Shown in pieces: positions 1 through 9,100 of a DNA stretch of 64,000 bases (positions are counted from its first letter, which is position 1; each line of letters starts with the position of its first letter). Source of the DNA: Paraburkholderia podalyriae (GTDB taxonomy: Bacteria > Pseudomonadota > Gammaproteobacteria > Burkholderiales > Burkholderiaceae). The position numbers were made by a program, and so were the translations under genes. Where the stretch lies: positions 1 through 64,000 of the forward strand of contig NZ_VZQQ01000028.1 in NCBI RefSeq assembly GCF_014397785.1, written 5' to 3'. The notes beneath the pieces were generated by a model, which was not told the DNA's origin, made no database searches, and was given only the letters and a program-made list of their open reading frames with translations.

Positions 1-2
1 TC

Positions 3-359
3 ATGACGGTGCGCTTCGACGTGCCTTCGGCGGCGCGGGCCGATGTCGTGAAGGGATTGCGTCAAGAGGTCTTGCCGCCGCTCGCCGACCGGCCCGGCAT
101 CACGGGCGTACACCTGTGTCTGGCCGATGAGGCCGTCAGCAAGGTGGAAACTGCCGAGAAGAAGGCGCGTTCGGAAGGCACCGAGGTGCCGACATGGATC
201 GTGATGATCGAAGGATGCCGCGCCGACTATGTCCGCACAGCAGTGGACGCTTTCCTTGCCGGGCTCGCTGCCTTGCCCGGGGCCGCTGCGGTTGCGCCGG
301 ACGCCACGCTCTATCAACTGGAGTACACGCGCTGCAAGACGCCGTGGAGCGCTGGCTGA
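3..359 (+). CDS. Hypothetical protein, possibly cut by the window edge
   Basis: An open frame of about 118 residues that begins two bases into the window, so the true start may lie upstream. The protein is small, without signal peptide or membrane segment, and has an alternating hydrophobic pattern (ITGVHLCLAD, TWIVMIEGC, LYQLEYTR) like a small alpha/beta-barrel domain. No catalytic motif is recognised. It ends about 96 bp before the UxaA-family dehydratase on the same strand and probably shares its transcript. Function unknown. Confidence 0.6.
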   Translation: MTVRFDVPSAARADVVKGLRQEVLPPLADRPGITGVHLCLADEAVSKVETAEKKARSEGTEVPTWIVMIEGCRADYVRTAVDAFLAGLAALPGAAAVAPDATLYQLEYTRCKTPWSAG

Positions 360-455
360 AACGTCGTCTGAATACGGCTGCACGGCGCGTCACGCGACAC
401 CGCGCAGCCGGCCCTGAAACTGTCGTCGCGCACTAAGAAACGAAGGAGTAGTTCC

Positions 456-2027
456 ATGGCGTCCCCTGTTGCGGGCAAGTCCGTTGCATCGACCGCGCTC
501 AGGCCGGTTCGCATCATTCGACTCAATCCCGCTGACGATGTCGTCATCGCCCTCGATCAGCTTATGTCCGGCACGGTGCTGGATGGGGAAGCGGTGACGG
601 TCTCGGGATTGATCCCGCCCGGCCACAAAGTGGCGACACGCGACGTCGATCAGGGTCAGGCGGTGCACCGTTATGGCCAGATCATCGGCTTTGCGAGTCG
701 GCCGATCCGCGCGGGGCAGCACGTTCATACGCATAATCTTGCGATGGGCGAATTCGCGCGTGACTACGCATTCAGTCAGGGCGTGCGTGCCACTGTCCCG
801 TCAACTGAGCCCGCGACATTTCAGGGCATTGTGCGCAAAGACGGCCGGGTGGCTACGCGCAATTACATTGGCATTCTCACCTCGGTGAATTGCTCGGCCA
901 CGGTCGCGCGAGCCATTTCCGACTATTTCCGCCGTGACATTTGTCCCGAAGCGCTGGCCGCGTTTCCGAATGTGGATGGCGTCGTCGCGCTCACCCATGG
1001 TTCGGGTTGCGCCATCGACTCCGAAGGCGACGGTCTCGCGATGCTCCAGCGCACGCTTGGCGGCTATGCGTGCCATCCCAACTTCGCGAGCGTGCTGGTT
1101 ATCGGCCTGGGCTGTGAAACGAACCAGATTTCGCGGCTGCTCGAAACCCAGGGACTCGAAGAACACGACCGCTTGCGAACCTTCACGATTCAGGACACCG
1201 GTGGCACGTCCCTGACAATTGCAAAGGGTATCGAACTGGTTCGGCAGATGTTGCCGTACGCGAATGACGTCAAGCGGGAAACGGTTTCGGCAAGTCATCT
1301 CACCGTCGGCCTTCAATGCGGTGGGTCGGACGGATATTCGGGCATCACAGCCAATCCCGTGCTGGGTGCAGCCGTCGACCAGCTCGTGCGGCACGGCGGC
1401 ACTGCGATTCTCTCGGAGACGCCGGAAATTTACGGCGCCGAGCATTTGTTGACCCGCCGCGCGATAACGCCCGAAGTGGGACAGAAGCTGGTCGATCGCA
1501 TCCGGTGGTGGGAAGCGTACGCGCAGCGGCAAGGGGCGCAGATCAACAACAATCCGTCGGCGGGCAATAAGGCCGGCGGTTTGACGACCGTCCTCGAGAA
1601 ATCGTTGGGCGGCATCGCAAAGGCAGGCTCGACGAACCTTGTCGAGGTGTACGAGTACGCCCAGCCGGTTAAGGCGCGCGGTCTGGTGTTCATGGACACA
1701 CCTGGCTACGACCCGGTGTCGGCAACCGGCCAGGTTGCCGGCGGTGCGAACCTGATCTGCTTTACGACGGGACGCGGTTCGGCTTACGGCTGCGCGCCCT
1801 CGCCGTCGGTAAAGCTCGCGACAAACACCGCACTCTGGCAACGTCAGTCCGACGACATGGACCTGAACTGCGGAGAAGTGCTGGAAGGGAGCGCAACGAT
1901 CGAGCAACTTGGCGCAGTGCTGTTCCAGCTGCTGCTCGACGTGGCCTCCGGGAAACGTTCCCGTAGCGAGCAGCACGGTTATGGACAAAACGAATTCGTC
2001 CCCTGGCAAATCAGCGCAATCATGTGA
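456..2027 (+). CDS. UxaA-family altronate/galactarate-type sugar acid dehydratase
   Basis: A 523-residue cytoplasmic dehydratase of the altronate dehydratase (UxaA/GarD) family. An N-terminal SAF-like domain (about residues 22-105) is followed by the UxaA core, with the conserved stretches GRVATRNYIGILTSVNCSA, THGSGCAI, GLGCETNQI, LQCGGSDGYSG and NNPSAGNKAGG and a late segment CFTTGRGSAYGCAPSPSVK. Cysteines in these motifs are the usual metal ligands of the family. The length fits a full enzyme with fused SAF and catalytic domains. The start is supported by AAGGAG about 8 bp before ATG. The two downstream genes suggest that it dehydrates an aldonic or aldaric acid to a 2-keto-3-deoxy acid. 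The exact substrate (altronate, galactarate or a pentonate) cannot be read from the sequence. Confidence 0.88.
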   Translation: MASPVAGKSVASTALRPVRIIRLNPADDVVIALDQLMSGTVLDGEAVTVSGLIPPGHKVATRDVDQGQAVHRYGQIIGFASRPIRAGQHVHTHNLAMGEFARDYAFSQGVRATVPSTEPATFQGIVRKDGRVATRNYIGILTSVNCSATVARAISDYFRRDICPEALAAFPNVDGVVALTHGSGCAIDSEGDGLAMLQRTLGGYACHPNFASVLVIGLGCETNQISRLLETQGLEEHDRLRTFTIQDTGGTSLTIAKGIELVRQMLPYANDVKRETVSASHLTVGLQCGGSDGYSGITANPVLGAAVDQLVRHGGTAILSETPEIYGAEHLLTRRAITPEVGQKLVDRIRWWEAYAQRQGAQINNNPSAGNKAGGLTTVLEKSLGGIAKAGSTNLVEVYEYAQPVKARGLVFMDTPGYDPVSATGQVAGGANLICFTTGRGSAYGCAPSPSVKLATNTALWQRQSDDMDLNCGEVLEGSATIEQLGAVLFQLLLDVASGKRSRSEQHGYGQNEFVPWQISAIM

Positions 2028-2104
2028 GCCGCTGTTGTCCGGCACAAGTAGAGCGTGCACCGCACTGATGCCCGGCAATAACCCATATCAGGTTGGAGAT
2101 AGAG

Positions 2105-3292
2105 ATGCCATTGAATGACCGATCCACGCTGCCTGACGATCTGGAGCAGGCTGTGCTCGTGGGGCGCGCGTGGTGCCCGGATATCGGCGCGCCGCGTCCT
2201 GTTGCCGTTATCAGTGGCGAACTGGTGGATGTGTCGTCGTTCGCGCTTACGACCAGCACGCTGCTTGAGCAGCCAGAAATCGGCCTTCGGCTGAAGGAGG
2301 CCGCTGCGAACCTGCCGAGACTTGCGACGCTCGACTCGATTCTTGTCAATTCCGCCTTCGACCGACGCGATCCGTCCACTCCCTGGCTCATCGCGCCATG
2401 TGACCTCCAGGCGGTCAAGGCGCGCGGTGTGACGTTCGTCGAAAGCCTTCTGGAGCGGGTGATCGAGGAGCGCTCGGGCGGCGACGCGAGCCGCGCCGAC
2501 GAAGTGCGCGCGCGTGTCATGTCCGTGCTGGGCGATCGGCTTGCCAGCGTCCGGCCGGGGTCTGAGGAAGCCGAGGCGGTGCGCCACGTGCTTGTTCAGG
2601 AAGGAATGTGGTCGCAGTATCTGGAAGTCGGCATCGGTCCGGATGCGGAAATCTTCACGAAAGCGCAACCCATGTCCGCCGTCGGCACCGGCAGCGAAAT
2701 CGGAATTCATGAAAATTCGCAGTGGAATAACCCGGAGCCTGAAATCGTGCTGGCGGTGACCAGCCGGGCGGAAATCGTCGGCGCCGCGCTCGGGAACGAC
2801 GTCAACCTTCGGGATTTCGAAGGCCGGAGTGCACTGCTGCTCGGTAAGGCGAAAGATAACAACGCGTCGGCCTCGATTGGCCCATTCGTTCGCCTCTTCG
2901 ACAGTACATTCGGTCTCGATGATGTACGGGCCGCGGAGCTTTCGCTGCGCGTAGAAGGAACAGATGGATATGTTCTGACAGGGGCGAGTTCCATGAAACG
3001 CATCAGCCGGGACCCATCAGAACTCGTTGCGCAAGCGATGGGCTCTCACCATCAATACCCGGACGGCATGATGCTGTATCTCGGGACGCTGTTTGCACCC
3101 ACCGCGGATCGCGACGTGCCGGGGCAAGGATTCACGCATCAGATCGGCGATACGGTGACGATATCGAGCCCGCGATTCGGTGCGCTCGTCAACACGGTCA
3201 ACTATTCGCATCGCATTGCGCCCTGGGAGTTTGGGGTCGGCGCACTGCTCGCGAGCATTCTTCGTCGGCATACCGTGAAAGCGGGGGCGTAG
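2105..3292 (+). CDS. FAH-fold protein, likely 2-keto-3-deoxy-pentonate dehydratase
   Basis: A 395-residue member of the fumarylacetoacetate hydrolase superfamily. The catalytic C-terminal half carries EIGIHENSQWNNPEPEIVL, with acidic metal ligands, then GNDVNLRDFEGRSALLLGKA and a lysine-rich KAKD segment. The frame is open from a TTG at 2093, but ATG 2105 has GGAGATAG just upstream and is preferred. FAH-fold enzymes of this size (XylX type) convert 2-keto-3-deoxy-pentonates to alpha-ketoglutaric semialdehyde. The next gene encodes the dehydrogenase for that aldehyde, which makes this reading more likely than true fumarylacetoacetase; a real fahA lies at 47581-48849. The substrate is inferred from context. 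Confidence 0.8.
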   Translation: MPLNDRSTLPDDLEQAVLVGRAWCPDIGAPRPVAVISGELVDVSSFALTTSTLLEQPEIGLRLKEAAANLPRLATLDSILVNSAFDRRDPSTPWLIAPCDLQAVKARGVTFVESLLERVIEERSGGDASRADEVRARVMSVLGDRLASVRPGSEEAEAVRHVLVQEGMWSQYLEVGIGPDAEIFTKAQPMSAVGTGSEIGIHENSQWNNPEPEIVLAVTSRAEIVGAALGNDVNLRDFEGRSALLLGKAKDNNASASIGPFVRLFDSTFGLDDVRAAELSLRVEGTDGYVLTGASSMKRISRDPSELVAQAMGSHHQYPDGMMLYLGTLFAPTADRDVPGQGFTHQIGDTVTISSPRFGALVNTVNYSHRIAPWEFGVGALLASILRRHTVKAGA

Positions 3293-3310
3293 TCGCTTCA
3301 TTGCGCGTGG

Positions 3311-3342
3311 GTCCGCTGATATCTCACTGAGTATCAGCGGAC
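3311..3342 (+). terminator. Perfect 11-bp hairpin between the FAH-fold and KGSADH genes
   Basis: GTCCGCTGATA at 3311-3321 pairs perfectly with TATCAGCGGAC at 3332-3342 around a 10-base loop. No T-run follows directly. It could be a weak terminator or attenuator lowering expression of the dehydrogenase, or a regulator-binding palindrome. Confidence 0.55.
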
Positions 3343-3384
3343 ACGGTTCCGGTCAAACATACGGTCTTATTTGAGAATTTAGTT

Positions 3385-4965
3385 ATGCGAATCGAAGGAA
3401 AGATGTTGATAGGCCAGAGGGCTGTTCTGGGCACGAACGGTTCGATCCGTGCGATCCACGCGGCAACAGGGGAGACGATCGAGCCGCCGTTCGGGGGCGC
3501 GGCCGATGCGGACCTCGAATGCGCCTGCGCGCTCGCCTGGTCGGCATTCGACACCTACCGGGAGAGTTCGCTCCCGGCCAGAGCGGAGTTTCTTGAGGCG
3601 ATTGCGCAGAACATCCTTGATCTGGGGGATGGCCTGATCGAGCGCTGTGTCGCGGAGAGCGGGCTGTCGCATGGGAGAGTCGAGAGCGAGCGTGGCCGCA
3701 CGGTTGGTCAGTTACGGATGTTTGCCTCTGTTGTGCGCCAGGGAGACTTTCTTGGGGTTCGCATCGACCCTGCTGACAGCGAAAGGAAGCCGCTTCCGCG
3801 CGTGGATCTGCGCCTGCGCTATGTTCCACTTGGACCTGTGGCGGTATTCGGTGCGAGCAATTTTCCACTGGCGTTTTCGGTAGCCGGCGGAGATACGGCG
3901 TCTGCGTTGGCGGCAGGCTGCCCCGTGATCGTCAAGACGCACCCTGCGCACCCGGGAACGTCCGAACTCGCCGCGCTGGCGGTGCAGAAGGCGGTTCGGG
4001 ATTGCGGCATGCCTGAAGGTACGTTCTCACTTCTCTTCGACAGTGGGCGGGACATTGCACAGCGTCTTGTCGGCGATCGCCGGATCAAGGCAGTCGGCTT
4101 CACCGGTTCGCGCGGTGGCGGAACAGCGCTGATGAAGCTCGCAGCGCAGCGCCCAGAGCCGATTCCGGTCTACGCCGAGATGAGCAGTGTCAATCCGGTC
4201 CTGCTGTTCCCCGCCGCGCTGGCAAATCGCGCCGAGGCAATCGGCCGGACCTTCGCCGCGTCGCTCACGCTCGGTGCCGGTCAGTTCTGTACCAACCCAG
4301 GTCTCATTCTCGCGGTGGACTCGCCCGATCTGGACCGGTTCATCGAAGGCGCCGCCGCCGGACTGGCCGATGCGCCTGCGGCCACGATGCTGACGCCCGA
4401 CATCCGGAAGGCTTACGAAACGGCCGTTGCCAGGACAGCAGCGCACGATGCAGTACAGGCGGCAGCTAGCGGCATTGAGCCGAAAACGGCACACGAGGCG
4501 CAGGCGGCGTTGTTCGTCACCACGGCCGACGCCTTCGTTCGCCACACCGAACTGCACGAGGAGATATTCGGTGCGGCGGCGCTCGTCGTACGTTGCCCGG
4601 ACCTGGCGGCAATGCTGGCGCTGGTCGAATCGCTTGATGGGCAATTGACCGCCGCCGTGCATATCGACGCTGCCGATCATCCCGGCGTGCGCATGTTTCT
4701 GCCGGCGCTGGAACGACGCAGCGGCCGCATTCTGGTGAATGGTTTCGGGACTGGCGTGGAGGTCGGCCACGCGATGGTACATGGCGGCCCCTACCCGTCA
4801 ACCTCCGACGGCCGCTCCACGTCAGTGGGCAGCCTGGCGATCGACCGGTTTCTGCGTCCGGTGAGTTATCAGGACATGCCTGACGATCTGCTGCCGGATG
4901 CGCTCAAGGAGTCGAACCCGCTTGCTCTGAATCGCAGGGTGAACGGATTGATGAGTCTGGGTTAA
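3385..4965 (+). CDS. Alpha-ketoglutaric semialdehyde dehydrogenase (NADP+)
   Basis: A 526-residue aldehyde dehydrogenase of the class that oxidises 2,5-dioxopentanoate to 2-oxoglutarate, the last step of non-phosphorylating pentose and hexarate pathways. It has the Rossmann segment FGASNFPLAF, the general base in YAEMSS (Glu265), the nucleophile in GAGQFCTNPG (Cys302) and the late motif HEEIFGAAALVV. The N-terminal extension and the FGASNFPLAF form are typical of KGSADH rather than betaine-type enzymes. Length is normal for the family. It follows the FAH-fold gene after a hairpin-containing 92-bp gap, and the three genes read as one unit. Confidence 0.88.
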   Translation: MRIEGKMLIGQRAVLGTNGSIRAIHAATGETIEPPFGGAADADLECACALAWSAFDTYRESSLPARAEFLEAIAQNILDLGDGLIERCVAESGLSHGRVESERGRTVGQLRMFASVVRQGDFLGVRIDPADSERKPLPRVDLRLRYVPLGPVAVFGASNFPLAFSVAGGDTASALAAGCPVIVKTHPAHPGTSELAALAVQKAVRDCGMPEGTFSLLFDSGRDIAQRLVGDRRIKAVGFTGSRGGGTALMKLAAQRPEPIPVYAEMSSVNPVLLFPAALANRAEAIGRTFAASLTLGAGQFCTNPGLILAVDSPDLDRFIEGAAAGLADAPAATMLTPDIRKAYETAVARTAAHDAVQAAASGIEPKTAHEAQAALFVTTADAFVRHTELHEEIFGAAALVVRCPDLAAMLALVESLDGQLTAAVHIDAADHPGVRMFLPALERRSGRILVNGFGTGVEVGHAMVHGGPYPSTSDGRSTSVGSLAIDRFLRPVSYQDMPDDLLPDALKESNPLALNRRVNGLMSLG

Positions 4966-5034
4966 GCCGGGGATTCGGCCCGGAGGTGCTCGGCGGATAG
5001 AGGCTAAGAAGAGATTTTTTACAGAGGAGCATAA

Positions 5035-5106
5035 ATGAAAAAGGTACTAATAACTTCGACTCTTGGGTTGGTTGCCCTCGGCGCGCATGCCCAGAGCAGC
5101 GTGACG
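5035..5106 (+). pseudogene. Porin remnant: leader and first mature residues only
   Basis: An intact ribosome-binding site (AGAGGAG) and ATG start a typical beta-proteobacterial porin leader (MKKVLITSTLGLVALG, then AHAQSSVT). The frame then passes into unrelated sequence (SHFAFATRSSRK) instead of LYG, so the beta-barrel is lost. The break lies just before the inverted-repeat element at 5186. The rest of the porin is not present nearby, indicating a deletion or a cut by mobile DNA. Its position after the sugar-acid unit suggests it once served uptake for that pathway. Confidence 0.8.
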
Positions 5107-5185
5107 AGCCATTTCGCGTTCGCCACGCGATCCTCAAGGAAAAGGAGCACCACTACGGCCATGACGACCGAAGGCATCGCTTCGA

Positions 5186-5364
5186 TTGAGGGGTATTGGT
5201 CCTTTTCGTGCAAAATCTGGCGCTTTGCTCTGAAAATCCTTGAGTTTTCAATGGCTTGCAGGATCGGGCGTCGCGTAACGAACGCAAAAGCGAAAGCCTT
5301 ACTGGACGGGGCTCTCCGGCAGACAACCGCCAGATTTTGCACGAAAAGGACAAATACCCCTCAA
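5186..5364. mobile_element. 179-bp non-autonomous element with 37-bp terminal inverted repeats
   Basis: The first 37 bases, starting TTGAGGGGTATTGGTCC (5186-5222), are the reverse complement of 5328-5364 with a single mismatch. The roughly 105-bp interior encodes no convincing protein. Ends of this length with a GGGG run near the tip resemble Tn3-family inverted repeats, so the element may be a MITE-like derivative. No target-site duplication is evident. It sits directly behind the beheaded porin. Confidence 0.7.
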
Positions 5365-5458
5365 ACAAGGCTTGCGCGAACGCTCGAACAATTGCCGTCG
5401 TATCCCGTCAATCGCGTGCACGAATTGTTGCCGCGCGCCCGCTGGAACACCTCTGCAT

Positions 5459-5950
5459 ATGGACATCCTCGACTCGCTTCGGCAGGCGCCTAGCGTCGAG
5501 CTATATCGCCTCTACCTTGCGATCGGCAAAATGCTTGACGATCCCCGCCGCATTCTCGAAATACGTCAACGCCTGCATCTGGGAATGGCCGTCAACTACA
5601 TTGGCGAAAACCCGCTCGGGCCGCCGGCACAAGGCACGATCGTTGAACTTCGGCAGACACAGGCGGTGATTCAGGACAGCGCAACTCGACGCCGTTGGGG
5701 CGTGCTCTATGCGGCGATCATCCCGGAAACTTCGAGTGCTCAGCCGCACGTCGAACCAACACCGCCGCCGAGAACACAGCGCGAAGAGTTCTTTATCGGC
5801 GACACAGGCGGCTTCACCGACAAGCACCTGAGCGAGCGCGTCGGCATCATCGTTCGGCTGAATGCGAAGACCGCCTCGATTGCAGTCAATGACACCGATG
5901 GTCACTGGCGTGTTTCCTACGCCTTACTGCGAAAAATCGTCGACATCTAG
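5459..5950 (+). CDS. Hypothetical protein, possibly mobile-island cargo
   Basis: A 163-residue soluble protein starting at ATG 5459 (MDILDSLRQAPS). The N-terminal half looks helical (SVELYRLYLAIGKMLDD). A proline-rich linker near residue 100 (PHVEPTPPPRTQREEFF) leads to a compact C-terminal segment (VGIIVRLNAKTASIAVND, then a tryptophan and VSYALLRKIVDI) that looks like a small beta-rich domain. The composition is protein-like, unlike the surrounding frames. It lies between a MITE-like element and a truncated AraC gene, so it may have travelled with mobile DNA. I do not recognise a family or function. Confidence 0.6.
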   Translation: MDILDSLRQAPSVELYRLYLAIGKMLDDPRRILEIRQRLHLGMAVNYIGENPLGPPAQGTIVELRQTQAVIQDSATRRRWGVLYAAIIPETSSAQPHVEPTPPPRTQREEFFIGDTGGFTDKHLSERVGIIVRLNAKTASIAVNDTDGHWRVSYALLRKIVDI

Positions 5951-5956
5951 CTCTAG

Positions 5957-6202
5957 CCACGGGGAACTACGCCGACGGGTTCCGCTGACGGATACCGGCA
6001 ACTGAAGGACGAATTGCGCCGTGACATCGCTATCGACCTGTTTTCGACCAGTTCTCTCACGGTCGCGGAAGTCGCTGCACGGACTGGATTTCAGGAGACC
6101 AGCGCATTTCACAGGGCCTTCAGGAAGTGGACTGGGGCCAGCCCCGGAATGTACCGCCATGGCAGGGCGCCCCCTTCAAGCTCAGGAGGAGGCGCTCCAT
6201 GA
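5957..6202 (+). pseudogene. AraC-family regulator, C-terminal fragment
   Basis: The frame encodes only the last part of an AraC DNA-binding domain: QLKDELRRDIAIDLF, then LTVAEVAARTGFQETSAFHR and AFRKWTGASPGMYR, the second helix-turn-helix with the family signature. A stop codon at 5954 and loss of the sensory N-terminus show that it is a remnant. The sequence type matches regulators with an arabinose-binding-like N-terminal domain. No intact copy is nearby. Confidence 0.8.
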
Positions 6203-6648
6203 CCGAATTGCTCCAACAGTTGCCCTTGCGGCTCATGCTGCAGATGATGCGATGAGTGCGAGCACCGCTTCATATTCGGCGCTTGCATACTGGCTTGCCC
6301 GGATGCCGTTCTAAGCGTCAAGCAGCACGCCGAGCGCGGGCCGGCGGCGAAACCATGCCATTGTCAGCGCATCGGTCACGGAGCTCTGCCGTCACGTGCT
6401 TACCGCGGATGCGTACGCGAGAACCGAGGCACACCACGCCTGTTGTCGTGCGTCGTGAGCAATTGTCAGCCATGCCTTCGTCATCGAGGCAATAGGCAAT
6501 GAAATACATCGCGCTGTTCTACATGTGAATACCGGCCTGCGAAGGCTGGCCGGGGATAGGGCCGTGGCAGCCTGCAATGTGCCGTGCAGCTCCGGCTGAC
6601 CCAAGACCCCAACCATCGCCAACCGCCACAGGTATTGGGCTGGACCGG
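6203..6648. other. 446-bp stretch without a supported gene
   Basis: Only short frames occur here and none has a protein-like composition, a ribosome-binding site or a recognised motif. It is probably debris between the AraC remnant and the end of the GH3 gene. Confidence 0.5.
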
Positions 6649-8913
6649 TCAGTGGCCGGCCAGCGTCACCGATGTCGTCAGCGCGTTCGTGTCACGCGAT
6701 GACGCGCCGGCGATCAATTGATACGCTCCGCCGTTCAGTTTCCAGGCGTGCTTCATCACGTCCCAAGTCGACAGCAGTTTTGCGGGCACGGAGACGCTCA
6801 CCTGGTGCGACTGTCCGGGCTGCAACGTGACTTTCTGCCAGCCCACGAGCCGCTTCGGCGGCTCCCCGAGCCCGGCGGGCAGTGTTGCATAGACCTGGGC
6901 CGTTTCCGCGCCGGCGCGCGTGCCGGTGTTCTGGACCGAGAAGGTTACGGTCACGTCACCGGCGCCATCCGTGCTCGCGCTGATGCCCGAGTAGGCAAAC
7001 GTCGTGTAGGACAGGCCGAAGCCAAATGGGAAGAGCGGCTGGATCTGCTTTGCGTCATACCAGCGATAGCCCATCATCAGCCCCTCGCTATAGTTGACGG
7101 TCAGGTTGGTGGCCGAGATCGCCGGTTGGGGCAGATCGGCGTCTTGCTGCGGGAAGGTGATCGGCAGCTTGCCCGAGGGGTTCACGTTACCGAACAGCAG
7201 GTCGGCGATTGCTTGGCCGCCTTGCACCCCCGGGTACCATGACTCAAGCACCGCGTTCACGTTGCCGAGCCACGGCATCAGCACCGGACTGCCGTTCTCC
7301 AGCACCACGACCACGCGCTTCGCTTTCGCCGCAACCGCAGTGATCAGCGCGTTCTGGTCATAGCTTTGGTTGTACGGATCCACCACGTTGTTGGGCAGGC
7401 TCAGGCTCGGCAGATCGAACCCTTCACCTTCCGACTGAGTGGCGAACACGATCGCGACGTCAGCCTGTGCAGCGGCGCTGGCCGCGGCGTTTGCGTCTGT
7501 GCCGTCAAAGTAGGTCACGCTTGCGTTCGCTGCCTGTGCCTTAATCGCCGCAAGCGGCGAAGACTTGTACCAGGTTGCACAGCCGCCGAAAATCAGGCTT
7601 GCTGGCTGCTGGCACCCAGACACCGCATTGCCGTTGATCGCGGGCGTCCCGCCCGAGCCAGCGCCCGACAGCACACCCGTATCCGCATGTCCACCGATCA
7701 CCACAATCGACGACAGGCTCGCCCCACTCAGCGGCAGTACCGGCTGCTGCGCGCCGGTCGGCGCGGCGTTCTTCAGCAGCACCGCCGACTGCTGCGCGAC
7801 CTGCAGCGCGAAGGCATTACCCGCCGCCTGATCGATCGTGCCGCCCGACGTGGGTGGGGAATCAAAGACTCCATACCGGATCATCGTGCGCAGCTTGCGC
7901 TGCACCATGTCGTTCAGGCGCGCCATAGGCACGCTGCCCGCCGTGACCGCGGCCTTTAGCGCTGAACTGAAGTACGAGGTGAAAGTAATGCCAGGAAGAC
8001 CGCCAGCCGCACTGCCGAGGTCGCCGGGTTCTTCCTCGTCCAGCCCGGCCAGCGCGGCGGCCACCGTGCTGTGATTTGCAGCCCAGTCGGACTGCACGAC
8101 TCCCTTGAAGCCCCATTCGTTCTTTAGCACCGTCGTCAGCAGATACGGGTTCTCGCATGCAAAGATGCCGTTCACCTGGTTAAACGAACACATCACGTTA
8201 CCCGGCTGCGCCTGCGTCACGCCGATCTCGAAGGCGAGCAACTCGGTCTCGCGCATCGTCCGCTCGTCGACCACCGAGTTGCTCGTGAAGCGGTTCGTCT
8301 CCTGATCGTTCATCGCGTAATGCTTGATGGTCGCAATGACTTTCTGCGACTGCGTGCCGGTTGTGCGTGCCGCGCTCATCGTGCCTGCCAGGACCGGATC
8401 CTCACCCATGTATTCGAACGTGCGGCCATCGCGCGGTTCGCGCGCCAGGTTGACCCCCCCGCCGAGGCCTTCGCCATAACCCAGTGCGCGCAACTCGGTC
8501 GCGATGCGTGCACCATAGGCGTTGGCGAGCTGCGGATCCCAGCTCGCCGCGAGCGCAACGGGCGCCGGCAACGCCGTCGCACCAAAGTTCGCAATGTTCA
8601 CCCCACCGGCCGAGTCCGCCATCGCGAGTCCAGGAATCCCGAGTCTGGGAACGCCCGGGATGTATCCGGCACCATCCACCCCTGGCGGAAAAGGTCCTCC
8701 GAGGCTGAAAACCGGAAAGCCAGTGCCGTGCACCAATTGGACCTTTTCGTCGGTGGTCATCTGGGCGACGAGTGCGGCGGCCCGCTGGTCGGCGACCGTG
8801 TCAGGATCAGTTGGCGCGTTGACGCCGTCGCCGCTGCCGCACGCAGCGATCATAAGGGCGACAGCGCACGCGGCTGCCGTTGCGACGCCGGGGAAAAGCA
8901 GTCTTTTCTTCAT
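6649..8913 (-). CDS. Glycoside hydrolase family 3 beta-glucosidase-like lipoprotein
   Basis: A 754-residue secreted GH3 enzyme. The N-terminus is a lipoprotein signal with a lipobox ending at Cys25 (MIAACGSG), so it is probably anchored in the envelope. The GH3 N-terminal barrel includes GLAMADSAGGVN, the KHYAMNDQETNR substrate-binding segment and the nucleophile region VVQSDWAANHS (Asp276). The second alpha/beta sandwich domain and a C-terminal fibronectin-III-like domain (about residues 660-745) complete the standard layout. It probably hydrolyses beta-linked oligosaccharides or glycosides. It stands alone, transcribed away from the acyl-CoA ligase region. No frameshift was seen. Confidence 0.9.
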   Translation of the reverse strand: MKKRLLFPGVATAAACAVALMIAACGSGDGVNAPTDPDTVADQRAAALVAQMTTDEKVQLVHGTGFPVFSLGGPFPPGVDGAGYIPGVPRLGIPGLAMADSAGGVNIANFGATALPAPVALAASWDPQLANAYGARIATELRALGYGEGLGGGVNLAREPRDGRTFEYMGEDPVLAGTMSAARTTGTQSQKVIATIKHYAMNDQETNRFTSNSVVDERTMRETELLAFEIGVTQAQPGNVMCSFNQVNGIFACENPYLLTTVLKNEWGFKGVVQSDWAANHSTVAAALAGLDEEEPGDLGSAAGGLPGITFTSYFSSALKAAVTAGSVPMARLNDMVQRKLRTMIRYGVFDSPPTSGGTIDQAAGNAFALQVAQQSAVLLKNAAPTGAQQPVLPLSGASLSSIVVIGGHADTGVLSGAGSGGTPAINGNAVSGCQQPASLIFGGCATWYKSSPLAAIKAQAANASVTYFDGTDANAAASAAAQADVAIVFATQSEGEGFDLPSLSLPNNVVDPYNQSYDQNALITAVAAKAKRVVVVLENGSPVLMPWLGNVNAVLESWYPGVQGGQAIADLLFGNVNPSGKLPITFPQQDADLPQPAISATNLTVNYSEGLMMGYRWYDAKQIQPLFPFGFGLSYTTFAYSGISASTDGAGDVTVTFSVQNTGTRAGAETAQVYATLPAGLGEPPKRLVGWQKVTLQPGQSHQVSVSVPAKLLSTWDVMKHAWKLNGGAYQLIAGASSRDTNALTTSVTLAGH

Positions 8914-9100
8914 TGTCGTCTCACTCCGGTTTATGTCTAGTTAGGACCTCGAAATAGTTGTCATGCATCCGTCCGGTATTTTTCTCAATCAACGCGACAG
9001 TTCACCCGCTGGCTGGCCAGATCATTCCGGTCACGGCAGGATCGATCAAGCGGCTTGCCAGTCTGTCCGACTAATGGCGATCGGCTTGTCAATTATTGCG

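Noticed and set aside
801..2078. A 425-codon minus-strand open frame across the UxaA-family gene
   Set aside because: Shadow of a well-supported enzyme; no start signal.
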